The notes below the pieces were generated by a model, which had not been told where the DNA came from, did no database searches, and saw only the letters and a program-made list of their open reading frames with translations. DNA of 64,000 nt from positions 36,287,042 to 36,351,041 of the forward strand of contig OX421966.1 in assembly GCA_949128115.1 (NCBI GenBank), in the 5' to 3' direction. The position numbers and the translations under genes were made by a program. The stretch comes from Anaspis maculata (lineage: Eukaryota > Arthropoda > Insecta > Coleoptera > Scraptiidae). Positions 46,204 to 58,850 of the stretch are shown here, in pieces. Position 1 is the first letter of the stretch; each line of letters opens with the position of its first letter.

Positions 46204-48285
46204 TACAGGGTGATTCATGAGTGACCTCACATAGGCTAATGGCAGATACAGGACTTCGAGGCAAGTCATGATCTCCAGAAGAAATTGTGTTTTCTCCATT
46301 TGTTACGAAGATACAGTGTGTTTCGTGTGAAACTTTGGTCAGCGATATTTCTGAAACAGCTAAAGATATTTTGTTGAAATTTACCAATAATATTTCTCTG
46401 TGGAAACTTATCCAGGAGCCATACCGAGTAAGTCAAAATTCAAGGCCAGGTTAGAAAAAATGTGTTCCTTTAGTTATTTGATTGAAAAGTACATTTTTAG
46501 ACCGCTTTTCAGAGAAACTCTTTTATCGAATTTGAAAAGCTAAGGAAAAATGCTTCAAGAATCACTCTTGAATTTAGATGGCACACCTAAACCGTTTCGA
46601 CAATAAAATTAAAAGTAAAATTTGTGGGTAAGTTTCCATTTTTGACCGGACATAATAAGACTCATTGTTTGATTGAATTCATTCAAATTCATTCTTTAGC
46701 TTGTCACTGTGGAATAGAAGGGCTTGGTTGGAAGAAAAATTCTATAGCCGAAAATTTTTTTACGACCAAATCGAGTCTCATTTTGTTTCACTCTCGTATT
46801 TGTCATTAAAAAAATGGTCGGCTCCGGAATTTTTCTCTCAACCAAGCCCTTCTATCTAACAGAGGCAAAGCAAAAAATGAATTTGAATGAATTCAATCAA
46901 ACAATAGTCTTTTTCGAGCGAGTAACCGTTCATGACCGGTTACACACTTGGTTATAGAATTGGACGTTTGAGCGAGGATTGGTTATAAGCGGTAAAGGAA
47001 GTGCCGCCATTTTGATATCATCACCGGTTATACATTTCACAACCTGGTCATGAGGCTGGTTATTGTTATGGTGGGAGAACAAATTGTGGCGGCAACAGAT
47101 TTGAATTTGAAACAAGCAGCGGTCCAGAATTTCTAAACGTGAAACGTACCTAACCCAACCTCAAAAACTTGACAACTCGACTTGGCGACGAGAAGAATCG
47201 AAAACGATGGACTCGTCTGCGATGGACGCACAAGAACATCGGGTGATCCAGATGTCCGATGGCCGCCTGATGGTGGCTTAATCCTGAAAGTACTTGTCAT
47301 ACCTCCTATTTATATAGTAGAAATATGAATAGTTGATTTTCAATTCAATTCAATACAACTATTTATTGTTCCTTCGGTATTACACCATGAACAAGAAAAC
47401 AAACAGGATTTCATCGAAATTGTATGTGCGATGTGATCACGATACACGTGTGATCCACAAAATTCGTAATCAAGGCCCTGATTGGGGCCCACCCGGGTGA
47501 CTTCGGAAACGAGATGTTCATCGATTCAAGTGACTGGATTGGCTGGATGACTGAATTTTTCACCTTCAAAGCTACCCTAGATTACGAATGGTTCAAGTAC
47601 ACGGTATGTAACAGAGACAAGTACAAGTACGTAACTATTTGAAGCCATCAGTCCCTCTTTTCCCGCCAAATGCTGATAACCAAAGTTATAACCGCAACGT
47701 TTTAGCGAGAAATGTTAGATGTCAAAAAAATTACAGTATCTGTCAATCTAATGTCAACCGCTTATAACCAACCGGTTACAAAGAGTTACTCGCTCGAAAA
47801 AGACTAATGAGTCGATTATGTCCGGTTGAAAATGGCAGCTTACCCAGAAATTTTACTTTCAATTTCATTACCGAAACGGTTCAGGTGTGCCACCTAAATT
47901 TAAGAGTGATTCTTGAAACATTTTTCCTTAGTTTTCCGAATCCGATAGAAGCTTTTTAGAGAAGCGGTCAAAAAATGTACTTTTTTATCAAATAACAAAA
48001 GGGCACCTTTTTTATAGCCCGGCCCTGGATTTTGACTTGACCGCTACGGATTCTGAATAAGTTCCAACACAGAAATAGCACTGGTAAATTTCAACAAAGT
48101 ATCTCAAGTCGTTTCAGAAATATCGCTTATCGAAGTTTCCGATGAAGTTTTATACGAAACACATAAAACACCCTGTATCTTCGTAACCAATGGAGAAAAC
48201 AAAATTTCTTCTGTGGATCCTGACTCGCCTTGAAGACCTCGATCTCCCATTAGCCTATGTAAGGTCACTCATGAATCACCCTGTA
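46204..48285. mobile_element. Large TACAGGGTG foldback element (2.1 kb)
   Basis: Ends TACAGGGTGATTCATGAGTG and its inverse CACTCATGAATCACCCTGTA, flanked by TA. The arms match inward through CCTAAACCGTTTC / GAAACGGTTCAGG, a GTCCGG motif, then GAGCGAGTAAC and its inverse to about 47000 and 47700. The centre is unique, with no transposase. A 240-bp element interrupts the left arm. Confidence 0.8.
46665..46904. mobile_element. Palindromic element nested in the left arm
   Basis: Arms TTGTTTGATTGAATTCATTC and the inverse, plus inner AGAAGGGCTTGGTTG and its inverse. The uninterrupted right arm reads GACTCATTAGTC on the reverse strand, so this segment is an insertion. The exact target duplication is ambiguous. 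Confidence 0.75.
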
Positions 48286-48287
48286 TA

Positions 48288-49236
48288 GTGCGGGCGCTAA
48301 GAGCCAAAATCGCGATGAACCTTGCAAATGGTGATGAAAGCATGAAATTCGGTACACATACTCAAAATGAGCCCCTCTTTCAGATAAGAGGTGGAGCCAC
48401 GCCAAATTTTCATCGGAAGGGGGCTCGGGGGGCTCCTGAAAGTTCAAGGTGCTACCTTGGCTAGGACTCCCACTAAATCGCTTATCACGTCATTTTAATA
48501 ATTAAAGAGGAAACTTACGAATATATCGTGAACATTGACGGCGTTTATCGCCTTGTCCCAGGAATTTTTCATTATAAAAAAAATAAGTTCTTCGGCAGAT
48601 CACAAAAATTGGTTTTATTTTATTTTCACATGCAAAGACATACAGTGTTTCAGGACTTATTCCACGTTCAATCGCACGCGGTACTTCCAAAGAACGGTTC
48701 AGGGTATGTTTTGCTGGGAGGAATTCAATTCAGTAATTTCGATTCAGAACATTGAAAAAATTTTGTTTGAACTTAGTGTTGAAAATAGCTTACTCTTTGG
48801 AATGCCCCTCTTCAAGAATATACACCATGAAAATTTTGACTCCACAAACGAATTCAGAGGATACGAATTTGTGGGTCATCAACGTGTTGCACATCTCCAT
48901 ATTAATTCCTTGTGGGTGAAAATAAAATAAAACCAATTTTTGTGATCTGCCGAAGAACTTTTTTTTTTCATAATGAAAAATTCCCGGGACAAGGCGATGA
49001 ACGCAATTTTTACGATATTATCATAAGTTTCCTCTTTAATTATTAAAACGACGTGATAAGCGATTTAGTGGGAGTCCTAGCACCTTGAACTTTTAGGAAA
49101 CCCCCGAGCCCCCTTCCGATGAAAATTCGGCGTGGCTCCATCTCTTATCTGAAAGAGGGGCTCATTCTGAGCATGTGTACCGAATTTCATGCTTTTATCA
49201 CCATTTGCAAGGTTCATTCACCTAGTGCCCCCACAC
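48288..49236. mobile_element. Foldback element abutting the previous one
   Basis: Arms of about 330 bp: CGATGAACCTTGCAAATGG versus CCATTTGCAAGGTTCAT, CTGAAAGAGGGGCTCATT-type landmarks, AAATCGCTTATCACGTC versus GACGTGATAAGCGATTT, and TTCTTCGGCAGATCACA versus its inverse. The centre (about 48630-48920) is unique. It starts within 3 bp of the preceding foldback. ORFs across it are mirror by-products. Confidence 0.75.
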
Positions 49237-52200
49237 ACTGCGTATTGGCGTCTCTGGGCTTTTCTTTTTATGTGAAAACTGAGCACACACAAAAGCAACG
49301 AAATTTTATTTGCTCCATTATTAACTATTCTGTTGATTTGGCAGGGGATTCAGTCAGTTTTTTTTTTGTTAGATATTTTTATGGATGCCCAGAATTAGCG
49401 GGACGCTTTTTGTTTTTTTTTTCCAAGTCCGTCAACCTAACGACGCCATTTTTTTGCTCCGAGTCGTAATACAAGAAAGGAAGCGAACGAGCGTAACTGA
49501 ATTATATTTTTCTCCGCTGATTCTCCGAGGAAAACTTGCAGCTTCTCTTGATAGAATTAATTTCTAATAAAAGCCTAATCCAATCAAGGTTGATATTCGC
49601 CTTAAATCAAATTACCATAATTATTGTGTCACAAACAAATGAAAATCAAAGTAATTTTGTGCGCCGCGAAAAAGAAAAATAATTCATGCTTAATTTCGTC
49701 ATGTCAGAGGCAGCATTTAGAGGATAGCTATGCGGCCAAGGATGAAAGCTCTTTATTAAATATTTCCCGAGGAAATTTTTCTTCATTACGTTCCACTCCA
49801 GCAACTAAGTTATTTAGTTCCATGTAATAGCTAAAATTTACTAGGTCTAGGTTCTAGCTTCTAGCGAGTTTATACGGAGGCACCACTGGCATTATAATAG
49901 AAGTAGAAAATGCACGACACTGACACTACGTTATTTACTGCTGATGCTGGCGTGGTGCTTGTAGATGCAGTCACGCACGTGCAATTCAGAATCACTCTGA
50001 CGAAGCCCCTTCCCCTTGTGCATCTTAACAGTTTACATAGGTGGGTACTTGGGTAGTCGCAAAATTGTAGATTTAATATGACACAAACTGTGACGTAGGT
50101 ACAACAATAACAATACTGTAAACAGAACCTCGGTAATATTCTTGAATACAACGCAACGCAGCGAAAGTGAAGAGCCATTTGCCAGGCAGAGACGCCCTGT
50201 GTACCTACCCTTATTAATGAGCGGTTGATTATGATTAGTTGGCTCTTTTCTACGAAAAAGTCTATTAAGCCTACCTCCTCAAAAACGTGATCACCCTGTA
50301 TACACACAGCCAGACATCACTCTTATCTGGAAATGGTCTGAATCGTCCTGGGGACCTTAAAACAAGTATACCTTATCCGTCTCATATCTGATTTTTTTCT
50401 TGCATTATACAATATTTTTTCTTCTATGTTGATGGGGACCGGGAATGGAAAAAAATCAGTAGTTGTAAAAAAATAATTATCTCGATTCCTTGAGTTTCTG
50501 ACAATTAAAAAAAATACTAAAACCTCCTCAATATACACTTGAATAATGTAATTTGTTATTTGTTCTATGAAGTTCTTCAGCGCAGAAATCTAACCTAGAT
50601 CTGCTTGTCTGAAATCTCCAATGAAAAGACGGAGAATCAATAGACATTACATTATTTCACCTACACAAAACTGTACAAAGCCATTTATTTTCTCGAAGCA
50701 TTCTCTCATGTCAAGAGTCTGAAAAGGAGGCCTCGCTTCGCACTACACCAGGCTATACACACCCGCCAGGCCAAATCGATGGAGATCGGAAACTTTCACC
50801 TTCGTCGCACCTCTACCACTCCACTATTAATTAAATGATTCCACTGCCAACCCCTTCAGTGTAAACCCAACGTAGTGGTAACGAGGGTAGAGCCGGGAGG
50901 AACGCCGAGAGGGGTCGTTTCGGGGGCGCTCCGAAGCCCGGTGTCCCCACACACAAGCACCTATGGGGATTGCACACCATGCGAGTCCCCTAACAGTAAA
51001 GAGGTTGAGTGCTGGCTGGCTGCGAGGACCGGATTTGCAGCCGAGTTGGAAGTTACGGGTTTTTCGAGCTCAATGGATGTAATTTCGAATTCATTCGGGT
51101 GATGGTCGGAAAGGAAGGGTAAACTGATTGTGCAATTGAAGAGAGAGGCATACATGCATAAATCTCCGCCGACTTCTATGTGATTACGTCGGCGTCGGCA
51201 CTAAAAAAACAGGTAGAGAGTTTGGTCAGTATAATGCAGAGGCCAGCATGTCCAATAGGGTGATTGCATGTGATTGCATGAAATTCGTTCACCTGATCAC
51301 CGGCAGGCAGCGCAAGGATCGAGTTATGTTTTGACATTTGTTAGGGAATTGCATCGGGGCAATAGACAAGTATCGGAGCACATAACAGGTGTAAGGCAAT
51401 GTTAGAATGATTAGAAATCACAATCTCGATCTCGTAAACGCCGAACAAACCAGTATGTGAACAAAACACGTAAAAATGACAGTATTTAGTGAGGTTAGTC
51501 CGGTTGACGTTGACTCGCATGGATGAAACCTGACATATGACAATGACACTATTGACATTTTGCCATAAACTCCCTCTACATGCAATCGCCCTACTGTCCA
51601 CTATTCTGAGCGGATTCATACAGTGTCACTTCAAAGACTGAGCACAATTATTGTCCTTTGCTTAGAAGTATACTTACGTTTCAACTAAATTGTTGATGTT
51701 GACCAGTAGATATCAACAGCATTCTAAACAATGTTCTAAACCTAGCTGTCAAGTATCAAGTGTCAAGTATCAACAGAATTCACAGAAGACTTGTCGAGAA
51801 GACAAGAGAGGAAGTCCATTTTCCATACCAGCTTTGGAGCGGGTCGTTTTCTGATATAAGTAAATAGTGAAGTAATAGAAGGACTTTATTCTGTTGTCAG
51901 TTTGCGATTCATTTCTGATTACCACATACGTATTTATAATGATTACACATGTTAGTTTCAACCAATCAGGACAGATGAACTGGGTCTAAGCTACTCGCTT
52001 CAAGCTATCAATAAGAAGTGTAAAAAAAAATCACACCTGCCACTGATAAAATCGAACTGATGTATTAACAGTGTCGGACTCAAATAGTTCTTTTGGTATA
52101 GTTCCAGCCTGAAATGTCCCCAGTTTTGCTGGTTAAAAAACCAGCCTTCGTCAACTGAACATTGTTTTCACCTCATTTTGAGCCGAATTCCAGCAGCGTG

Positions 52201-52786
52201 GGCCTTCCCTCGATTGGGTCCTGTCACTCTTGTCCACCACTCTCTCTCCTCCACCTGTCATATTCATATGACAAGCACAAAGTGATAATATGCCTCTACC
52301 GAAATGTCACCAGTGTAAACTACCCACGAGAGCTACCACTGCCAGCAGTGTCCAAAACAGCTGATTCTTTTATATCCGTGTAGATACCTACCTGAATAAC
52401 TAACACAGAGCCAAATTACAACCAAAATAGATGAGCAACAGTTTAAATATTGTCCAAGGAAGCCGGCCATTTTAATTCACTATTCCACCAATAACCAATA
52501 GAAAGCTGACTTGCCCTTGGTAGTTCCATCATAATATGAACCATTGCAGCGCAGTAGGCATCAAGGCATTCATGTGATAATCAGCGGAATATAACTCGTG
52601 CCTTGTGTTTACTTCGAGTTAGTGAATGTTTTAAATTCCTCACACAACTATAAATCACTCAGGAAGTAGACCTAATTATATCTTGGAAAAAAATCGGTGA
52701 TGATTTTTGGATTTTGGTCAGACAATATTGGGCCTACTTTTCTCCCGTGAATGACAGCCGTTTTCGGGTAATTACTATACATAGAA
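49237..52786. other. No supported gene
   Basis: Mostly plain AT-rich sequence with a GC-richer patch at 50870-51100. A solitary TCACCCTGTA at about 50285-50300 matches the foldback terminus, without a partner. Confidence 0.4.
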
Positions 52787-52880
52787 GTGATAATAACTAA
52801 TCTGAATCCCACTGTCAATGGCAACGGTATAAATTGGAGTGATAATAACTAATCTGAATCTCACTGTCAATGGCAACGGT
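52787..52880 (+). repeat. 52-bp period tandem duplication
   Basis: GTGATAATAACTAATCTGAA and the following CACTGTCAATGGCAACGGT occur at 52787 and again at 52839, with one base difference. Confidence 0.85.
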
Positions 52881-54729
52881 TCATCCTCCTTCTACGGAGT
52901 CGTGCATTCAACGTTATAACCAGCACTCGCTATCGCTTGGCCAATATTATCGTGAAAATCTGAGCTTATGTGACATTACTTCTGAAAAAAATTTCAGGCT
53001 AATGTTGCAGTTCTCACATCACCATAAGGGACACAGCAAGCGATGATGCCTTGCCAAAATCATCATCAGTGTCAGAAATGTCACCGGTGGTGGTTCTTAT
53101 AAGTTTTCACTTGACGTTTATTATAGGAATGGTTAGTTGTTATTATAATTATTATTATTATTAGTGTAAAATAACGGTGAGCAATGAGCGATCGACCTGC
53201 CAAATTTTTTAGAGGTCAGTAATGGAACTAATGGATGATAGATTAATCAAGCACTTCTTGCCTATTCTTCAAGTGAACGCCAACCAACGCAGAACAATGC
53301 AAGAAGTTTCCGATGAAACAAAAGGAACAATCTGTCAATCCAAAAAACTGATGAGCAAATCCTTCTTGCAACTTTCAAAATATTTCGTGAACAAATTACC
53401 ATCACTTACACTCTCAACCCCAATCACATTCACCGCGAGCTGTCAAAAGCACTAATGCAACTTTCGACAGATTTGAAACGTCAATTGCTGCTTATTGGTT
53501 GTCCAGGGGTGGGACTGTTTGTCGCTATCGACAGTCGCTTCTAAGCAATAGTCGCTAAGCGAAGCATAGGGAATTCACATGTATCTGTTCAAGGTCAGGT
53601 ACAAAGCGACTGTTGACAAAGAACACGGAGTCCCACCCCAGATCATTAATCGTTATTGGATGAGTCTCTTTGCGTGTTGACATTTTATATGATGATTGAT
53701 GATCATAGACCATCACCCTTGGACTACCATCACCAGCTCAGTTTATTTCAAATTGGTGGTAAGAAGCCGTCTCTGGAATCAGCCTAAAACACTAAAAGGG
53801 AGCGATGAAGAGAATGTCGTTGTAGGCAACCAGGATTAAAGAAGGAGCAGGCAAAGGAGACGACACGTGACCAGCAAACATAAATTGTCTGCGAACGTCG
53901 GTCGCAGTGTAGGAAAAACTCGTAAACTATGTTCATAAGTGAATGAAAAAGGTTGTCGACGAAATGTTTAATTGCTGGTGGAAAACACCAGAATCGTGCC
54001 GGCGCGAATTTGAATCGGAATTATATAGAAGTTTGCCGCACACTCATCATTTTGAGCCTCTCATTTGACCGAAAGCAAGCGCACTGCCCTCTGGAAGGTG
54101 CTGAGAGATTTTTTGTGATAATTAATCAAGTGTGTGGGGTGTCGCGCATTTCGAATACAATTAGGTAACGAAACAAAGACGTCACCGGGTTTCTCCTACC
54201 CTCAGCTCGCAGCTCCCAAGCTCCGAGGAGTCAACTTAAGGATGGCTAGCTAATTGCGCGTTCTCAATTAACTAGAGGAAAATTGGAATTTCGCGTCCGT
54301 AATCTCAACCTTCATAGAAATTGTGTGCTGCCTGAAGTAGGGCATGCAGTTTTCAATGGAAATGCCGGCGTTGACAGGCACTTCCGGTTAGGCCCAGAAG
54401 TTGGGGTCAAGTTCCGCGTTTCACGTACAAGTTCCTTAGTATGTAATATTCGTTAACGACTTAGAGGTATGGTATGGGAGTCTGTGGTATGGGTAAGCTA
54501 CGCTGCATAAAATACAGAAATCAATGATTCTGAAATTTACGCGGCGAATCGGTGCGGTGAGTATGCTTTACACAAAATAAAGTCGACAATATGTTTGAAG
54601 ATCAATTCTTTTAACTTTGGCCAACTCGGTGATCAGGCCTGGAATTAGTTGGTTTCGTAGTGTCTCCTCCAATTTAAAAGGAATTCAACGTATTATCACG
54701 AAGGAATACGGATATTTCACCGACAACCA
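52881..54729. other. No gene seen
   Basis: Nothing supported. Confidence 0.45.
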
Positions 54730-54900
54730 ACTCACCTACCGGACATTGAACCGTCACCCAACTCACCGAATCGCCGATCACCAGCAGGTCAACTCACCGA
54801 CTCGTAGGTTCACCGACGAAATATTTTACCGACTTGCCGATTCTCCTGCAGGATAAAGTCCACCGACTGGACATTTCACCGACTCGCAGATTCACCGACA
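54730..54900 (+). repeat. TCACCGACT-type minisatellite
   Basis: Loosely repeated TCACCGACTCG / TTCACCGAC units, degenerate in spacing. Confidence 0.6.
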
Positions 54901-54954
54901 AGACTCACTTGAGCATTCTCAATTTTTTCCTCACCAGATGAGGAGCTGATTTTT

Positions 54955-55196
54955 TATTCATCCATCCTCCTTCTTTTCAGACCCACAAAATAAAGAGTTC
55001 ATCTTTGACTCAAGTATCATTCTCCTTTTTAGATCAACCAGATAAAGAATTGCTTTTTTACTCAGGAGTCATTATTCTTTTCAGACCCATAAGGAGCCTA
55101 TTTTTGACTCAAGCGCCCTTCTTCTTTTTAGATCGACCAGATAATAAGTGTAAATTCGACTTGAATATCATCCTTCTTGTCAGGCCCACCAGGTAA
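54955..55196 (+). repeat. Degenerate ~60-bp tandem repeats
   Basis: Four to five units sharing TTCTTTTYAGAYC, CCAGATAA and TTTTTGACTCAAG. Confidence 0.65.
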
Positions 55197-55267
55197 GGCT
55201 TCAATTTTCAATTCTAGTAGTCTCCTTCTCTAACGGCGACTCGGGTCAATTGTCCTCTCGGTAGAAC

Positions 55268-56028
55268 ATAGTACTGTGGCGCTTTTCTTGAGGAAACAGG
55301 ACGAAATTAAACTTTTATTTTTATTATAGTCGTACAATGCAATGTTTCGCCCTAATTTAGGGCTTCATCAGGCTAAAAATGAACATACAGATCAACAATC
55401 ACAAACAAGATGTGGAAGGGCTTTACTTACTAAAATACAAAATTGCAAAGTCAGAGGCATAATATGGAGATAGAGACGAGACCAATGCACATAATTTGGC
55501 CGAGGTGTACTAGCCGTGTGGTCGTTTTTTATTATAAAAAGCAAAATAAGATACGAGTTTTTACTCTCTTTCTCCTCACACAATGTCCCTTCCAACATAT
55601 AACAATTGAAAACAATCAATACATCTGATTCCAAGACGTCGATGGGGTTGGTTGTTAATTGTTCCTGTCTTGAAATCAGATGTATTGATTTTTTTAATTG
55701 TTATATGTTGGAAGGGACAATTATGTGAGGAGAGAGAGTAAAAACTCGTATCTTTTCTCGCTTTTTATAATAAAAAACGACCACACGGCTAGTACACCTC
55801 GGTCAAATTATGTGCATTGGTCTCGTCTCTATCTCCATATTATGCCTCTGACTTTGCAATTTTGTATTTTGGTAAGCCCTTCCACATCTTGTTTGTGATT
55901 GTTAATCTGTATGTTCATTTCTAGCCTGATGAAGCCCCAAATTAGGGCGAAACGTTGTATTATACGACTATAATAAAAAAAAGTTCAATTTCGTCCTGTT
56001 TCCTCAAGAAAAGCGCCACAATACTATA
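55268..56028. mobile_element. Foldback with hammerhead-like motif in each arm
   Basis: Inverted arms of about 365 bp (55268-55640, 55665-56028) meet at a ~25-bp centre. Each arm carries CTGATGA-A-GCCC...GGGC-GAAAC (minus strand 55344-55372, plus strand 55926-55953), the core and stem II of a hammerhead with one extra A before stem II. Flanks do not pair as stem I, so activity is doubtful. Such motifs occur in Penelope-like elements, but no reverse transcriptase is present here. Arms also share GGCGCTTTTCTTGAGGAAAC and its inverse. Confidence 0.7.
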
Positions 56029-56713
56029 CATAAAGAAGGACAAAGAAACCGATCAAAATTAATCTCGGTAGAACGCATCACAGAATGTCACGCCAATTAT
56101 GACATTTCGCTGCAACTTTGTTATTTATCTCAGCTCTCTGCTCTTTTTGAAGGTCACAATTGCGCTAAGACTCGATCGATCTGAGAAGAATCACCGATTT
56201 TTTATTCGACAGGCCGGGTACGCCCGGAGGGCGGTTACTTCCGGCCCCACCACCGATCTTTGATTCGACAACAACTTGGGACACGAAAAAGTTGTGTACA
56301 TAGACCTCGACAGGTACGCCCGAAGGGAGATCCTACCACCGATTTTTGATTCAACAACAACTTGGGATTCATTCGGTAGGAAACTGTGAATTTTCTTCAT
56401 TCCTTACAGGAAATTCAGGATGTTTGGAGACCCCAGACACGGAAAAACTTGTAACTCAGTAACTGTACGTCCGAATCCTGATTGGTTGGTGCGAGGGTTG
56501 GTGTCACAAAATTGATCATAAATTTTTGCATGTTATCATACCAATTCCATATTCATCGAACCTCGAATTTTCCGGGAAAAAAATACAGGCAAGAAACTGT
56601 TTTCCACGTTTGACGTTTGAGCCGTGGAATGTACAGGGTCGATGTGGAAACATGAAACCTTCACCAAAAAAAATAGAGTATTTTTTCCGCATCCGCCAAC
56701 GCTAAACACGACC
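56029..56713. other. No gene; short direct repeats
   Basis: ACCACCGATCTTTGATTCGA / ACCACCGATTTTTGATTCAA recur within 56245-56350. A block with GAAACTGTGAATTTTCTTC at 56380 is repeated near 57209. Confidence 0.5.
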
Positions 56714-56871
56714 TGTGGTGGAACACTTGATAGTAGGCGATCTCGACAATTTCCCCTTTTCCCTCTGCACCCTTCACCCTGATTTCCTTTTTCTCCTCTG
56801 CACCTCTCACCCTTTCGAAAAGGGGGAATTGTCGAGATCGACAACTGTCGAATGTTCGTGGTTCCACCACT
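56714..56871. mobile_element. Small palindromic repeat
   Basis: Arms of about 55 bp: TGGTGGAAC with GTTCCACCA, and GATCTCGACAATTTCCCCTT with its near inverse. Confidence 0.65.
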
Positions 56872-57266
56872 GGTTATGTTACACCATTTTCCGGGACTCA
56901 TTTTCAAGTAAAAATTGGGGTGAAAATGCAAAATGTGAGAAGGTACTCGCCAATGGAGGAAATTGTGAATTTTGTTGAAATTTGCATTTTCCCAACAAAA
57001 ATGAAATTGCCAGTTCAGAAATTCCATTCTAAGCGATTTCGTATCATTCGTTCAGTTTTTGGATTTTCCATGGAAAAGTGGAAATTCAATTTTCCATCAT
57101 TTTCCACTTTTTTTCTGATTGACCCTAGTGACCTATGAGCACTACGTAGAACACAACAGTTCATGACGAAAACCGTTTACGAACATTTCCCAACGTTGTT
57201 CGGCGGAAAACTGTGAATTTTCTTCAATCCATAAGAAAAAATTCAGGCTGTTTGGAGACCTCAATC
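56872..57266. other. No gene seen
   Basis: Nothing supported beyond the direct repeat noted for the preceding stretch. Confidence 0.45.
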
Positions 57267-57599
57267 GGGCCGATAGCGCAGCGGACACCGCGGACTCCGT
57301 CTTTGGAAGCAATTCCAAGGATCGTGCGTTCGAATCCGGCTCGAACCAGGTGGAAATTTTCAAGCGCCCTCTAGTACCTTGGCGTGTACTACCGTGCAGT
57401 AACGTCAAGGGAAAAAGGATGGAACGAGAAGGACACCGAAAAAAGGGTGCCAAGTAATAACCTAGCTGTTGATGCGTTTATAAAATGATAGGTGGTGGTG
57501 TTAATCACCCGGCGCCGCTGCCAGAGTACTGAGGCGGCGCTATGAAAATACTGCCAGTGACTACACGGATACCCGTCCATCGCAAAAAAAGAAAGAAAA
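57267..57599 (+). repeat. SINE family B, tRNA-derived
   Basis: Head GGGCCGATAGCGCAGCGGAC with B box GCGTTCGAATCC, unrelated to the family A head. From 57346 comes a middle domain that aligns over about 100 bp with SINE A (CTAGTAC, CTACCGTGC, GAACGAGAAGGACACCG). A GC-rich 3' part and an A/GAAAG tail follow. No clean target duplication seen. Confidence 0.7.
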
Positions 57600-57775
57600 T
57601 TGTCATGTTCATAGATCTTAGCAGTGAAAGGAAGCTGAATGTTGACGGTATACTGTGCAATGTACTGATTTTTTGTGGGTTCCTAGAGAAATTCAGTGAA
57701 TTTTCCAAATTTTTTAAAATCAAAATCATGAGTATTATCAATTTCTAATCTCCTGATTTTATTGCACATTTAGAC

Positions 57776-57930
57776 GGCCCCGTAGCACAGGTGGTCGTGC
57801 ATCAGCCTATAGTACGGTTACTACGGTTGGTCCTAGGTTTGATTCCTAGTCATGTCTGGGTGTTTTGTGTTGTCCACATTTTGCGTTAATTAGGGTTTGT
57901 TCAAATGTACTGAATAAAATAAACGCAAAT
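57776..57930 (+). repeat. SINE family D, tRNA-derived, short
   Basis: Head GGCCCCGTAGCACAGGTGG (A box) with B box GGTTTGATTCC and a short body ending in AATAAAATAAA. It has no middle domain like families A and B. Confidence 0.6.
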
Positions 57931-58146
57931 AACTCCTATGGCGTTGAAGAACCCGATAAGAGGAAAAACAAACTTTTCAATCCACGTTTAGCCACCTTCC
58001 CCGATCTCTCTGTTGAAGGATTATGAAGAAATGGACGTTTCACCATTTGCACATTCTCAGGTCAAGTAATTTTCAAATTTTTCAAGAATTTTAGAATATT
58101 TTGAATTTTTTTGGGAAATAAAATTTCTCCCCAAGAAAGTCGCATT

Positions 58147-58492
58147 TCTTTTCATTTGCCCTGCATCACATCAACTACTTGGTTATTAGCAGGATTTTTT
58201 GTGGGGGTTTTTCAGCAACGATATAATAATGACGATAACGCGAAGTACTGTAGAATTTACATTCTTGGATCGGTGGTGGATTTATCAGTGGGGTTTTGTT
58301 TCGATGGCTTTCCCGTTTCATCTTTCTCCCCGAGGCATCACCGCATGATAGTAGATGCCCAAGTATACCATCCCAGTTGAGATTCCAGTACTAGGGAACG
58401 CGTGAAAAAATCAATCTGGCCCAGTGCGGATTTGAACCCGCGACCTTCGCCTTTGAAAGCGAGGCCGAGCTCACCGTGCTACCGGCTGGGTT
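58147..58492 (-). repeat. SINE family A (minus strand) with 10-bp target duplication
   Basis: Same head, middle domain and GCAGGGCAAA...GAAAAG tail as the SINE at 34917, read on the minus strand. Exact AAGTCGCATT flanks it (58137-58146, 58493-58502). Confidence 0.85.
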
Positions 58493-58850
58493 AAGTCGCA
58501 TTCCTACCCATCAAGAAGTGTAGGTATTAGGTCATGCCGTCCGCCCGCGAAATTTGAATCGAATGTCAATAATGCACTGTGGCAACGTGGAATAATTATT
58601 ACTGCACTGCAGTGTTGCTTGAGGTTCTTCAATGAATTCTAGTACCTACACGGATTCTTTTTTTCAAATCCCAAAATTTAAAATGCAATAAATTCCAACG
58701 CTTCTTGGTTAGGTATAACGGTGTTAAAACTCACGAACAAATGCAAATGCGAGCATAAATGCTTTCCGTCCCAAGAAAACCGCATGATTTGGGGCACGAT
58801 CATCATATCTAGGAGGAATGACTTCTACTTGGTTCATCTTTATTCCGTTA

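Noticed and set aside
55344..55953. Functional hammerhead ribozymes in the 55.3-56.0 kb palindrome
   Set aside because: Core and stem II exist but flanks do not form stem I, and stem III candidates differ between the arms; kept only as hammerhead-like motifs.
57267..57350. tRNA gene
   Set aside because: Acceptor-like ends are imperfect and a SINE body follows.
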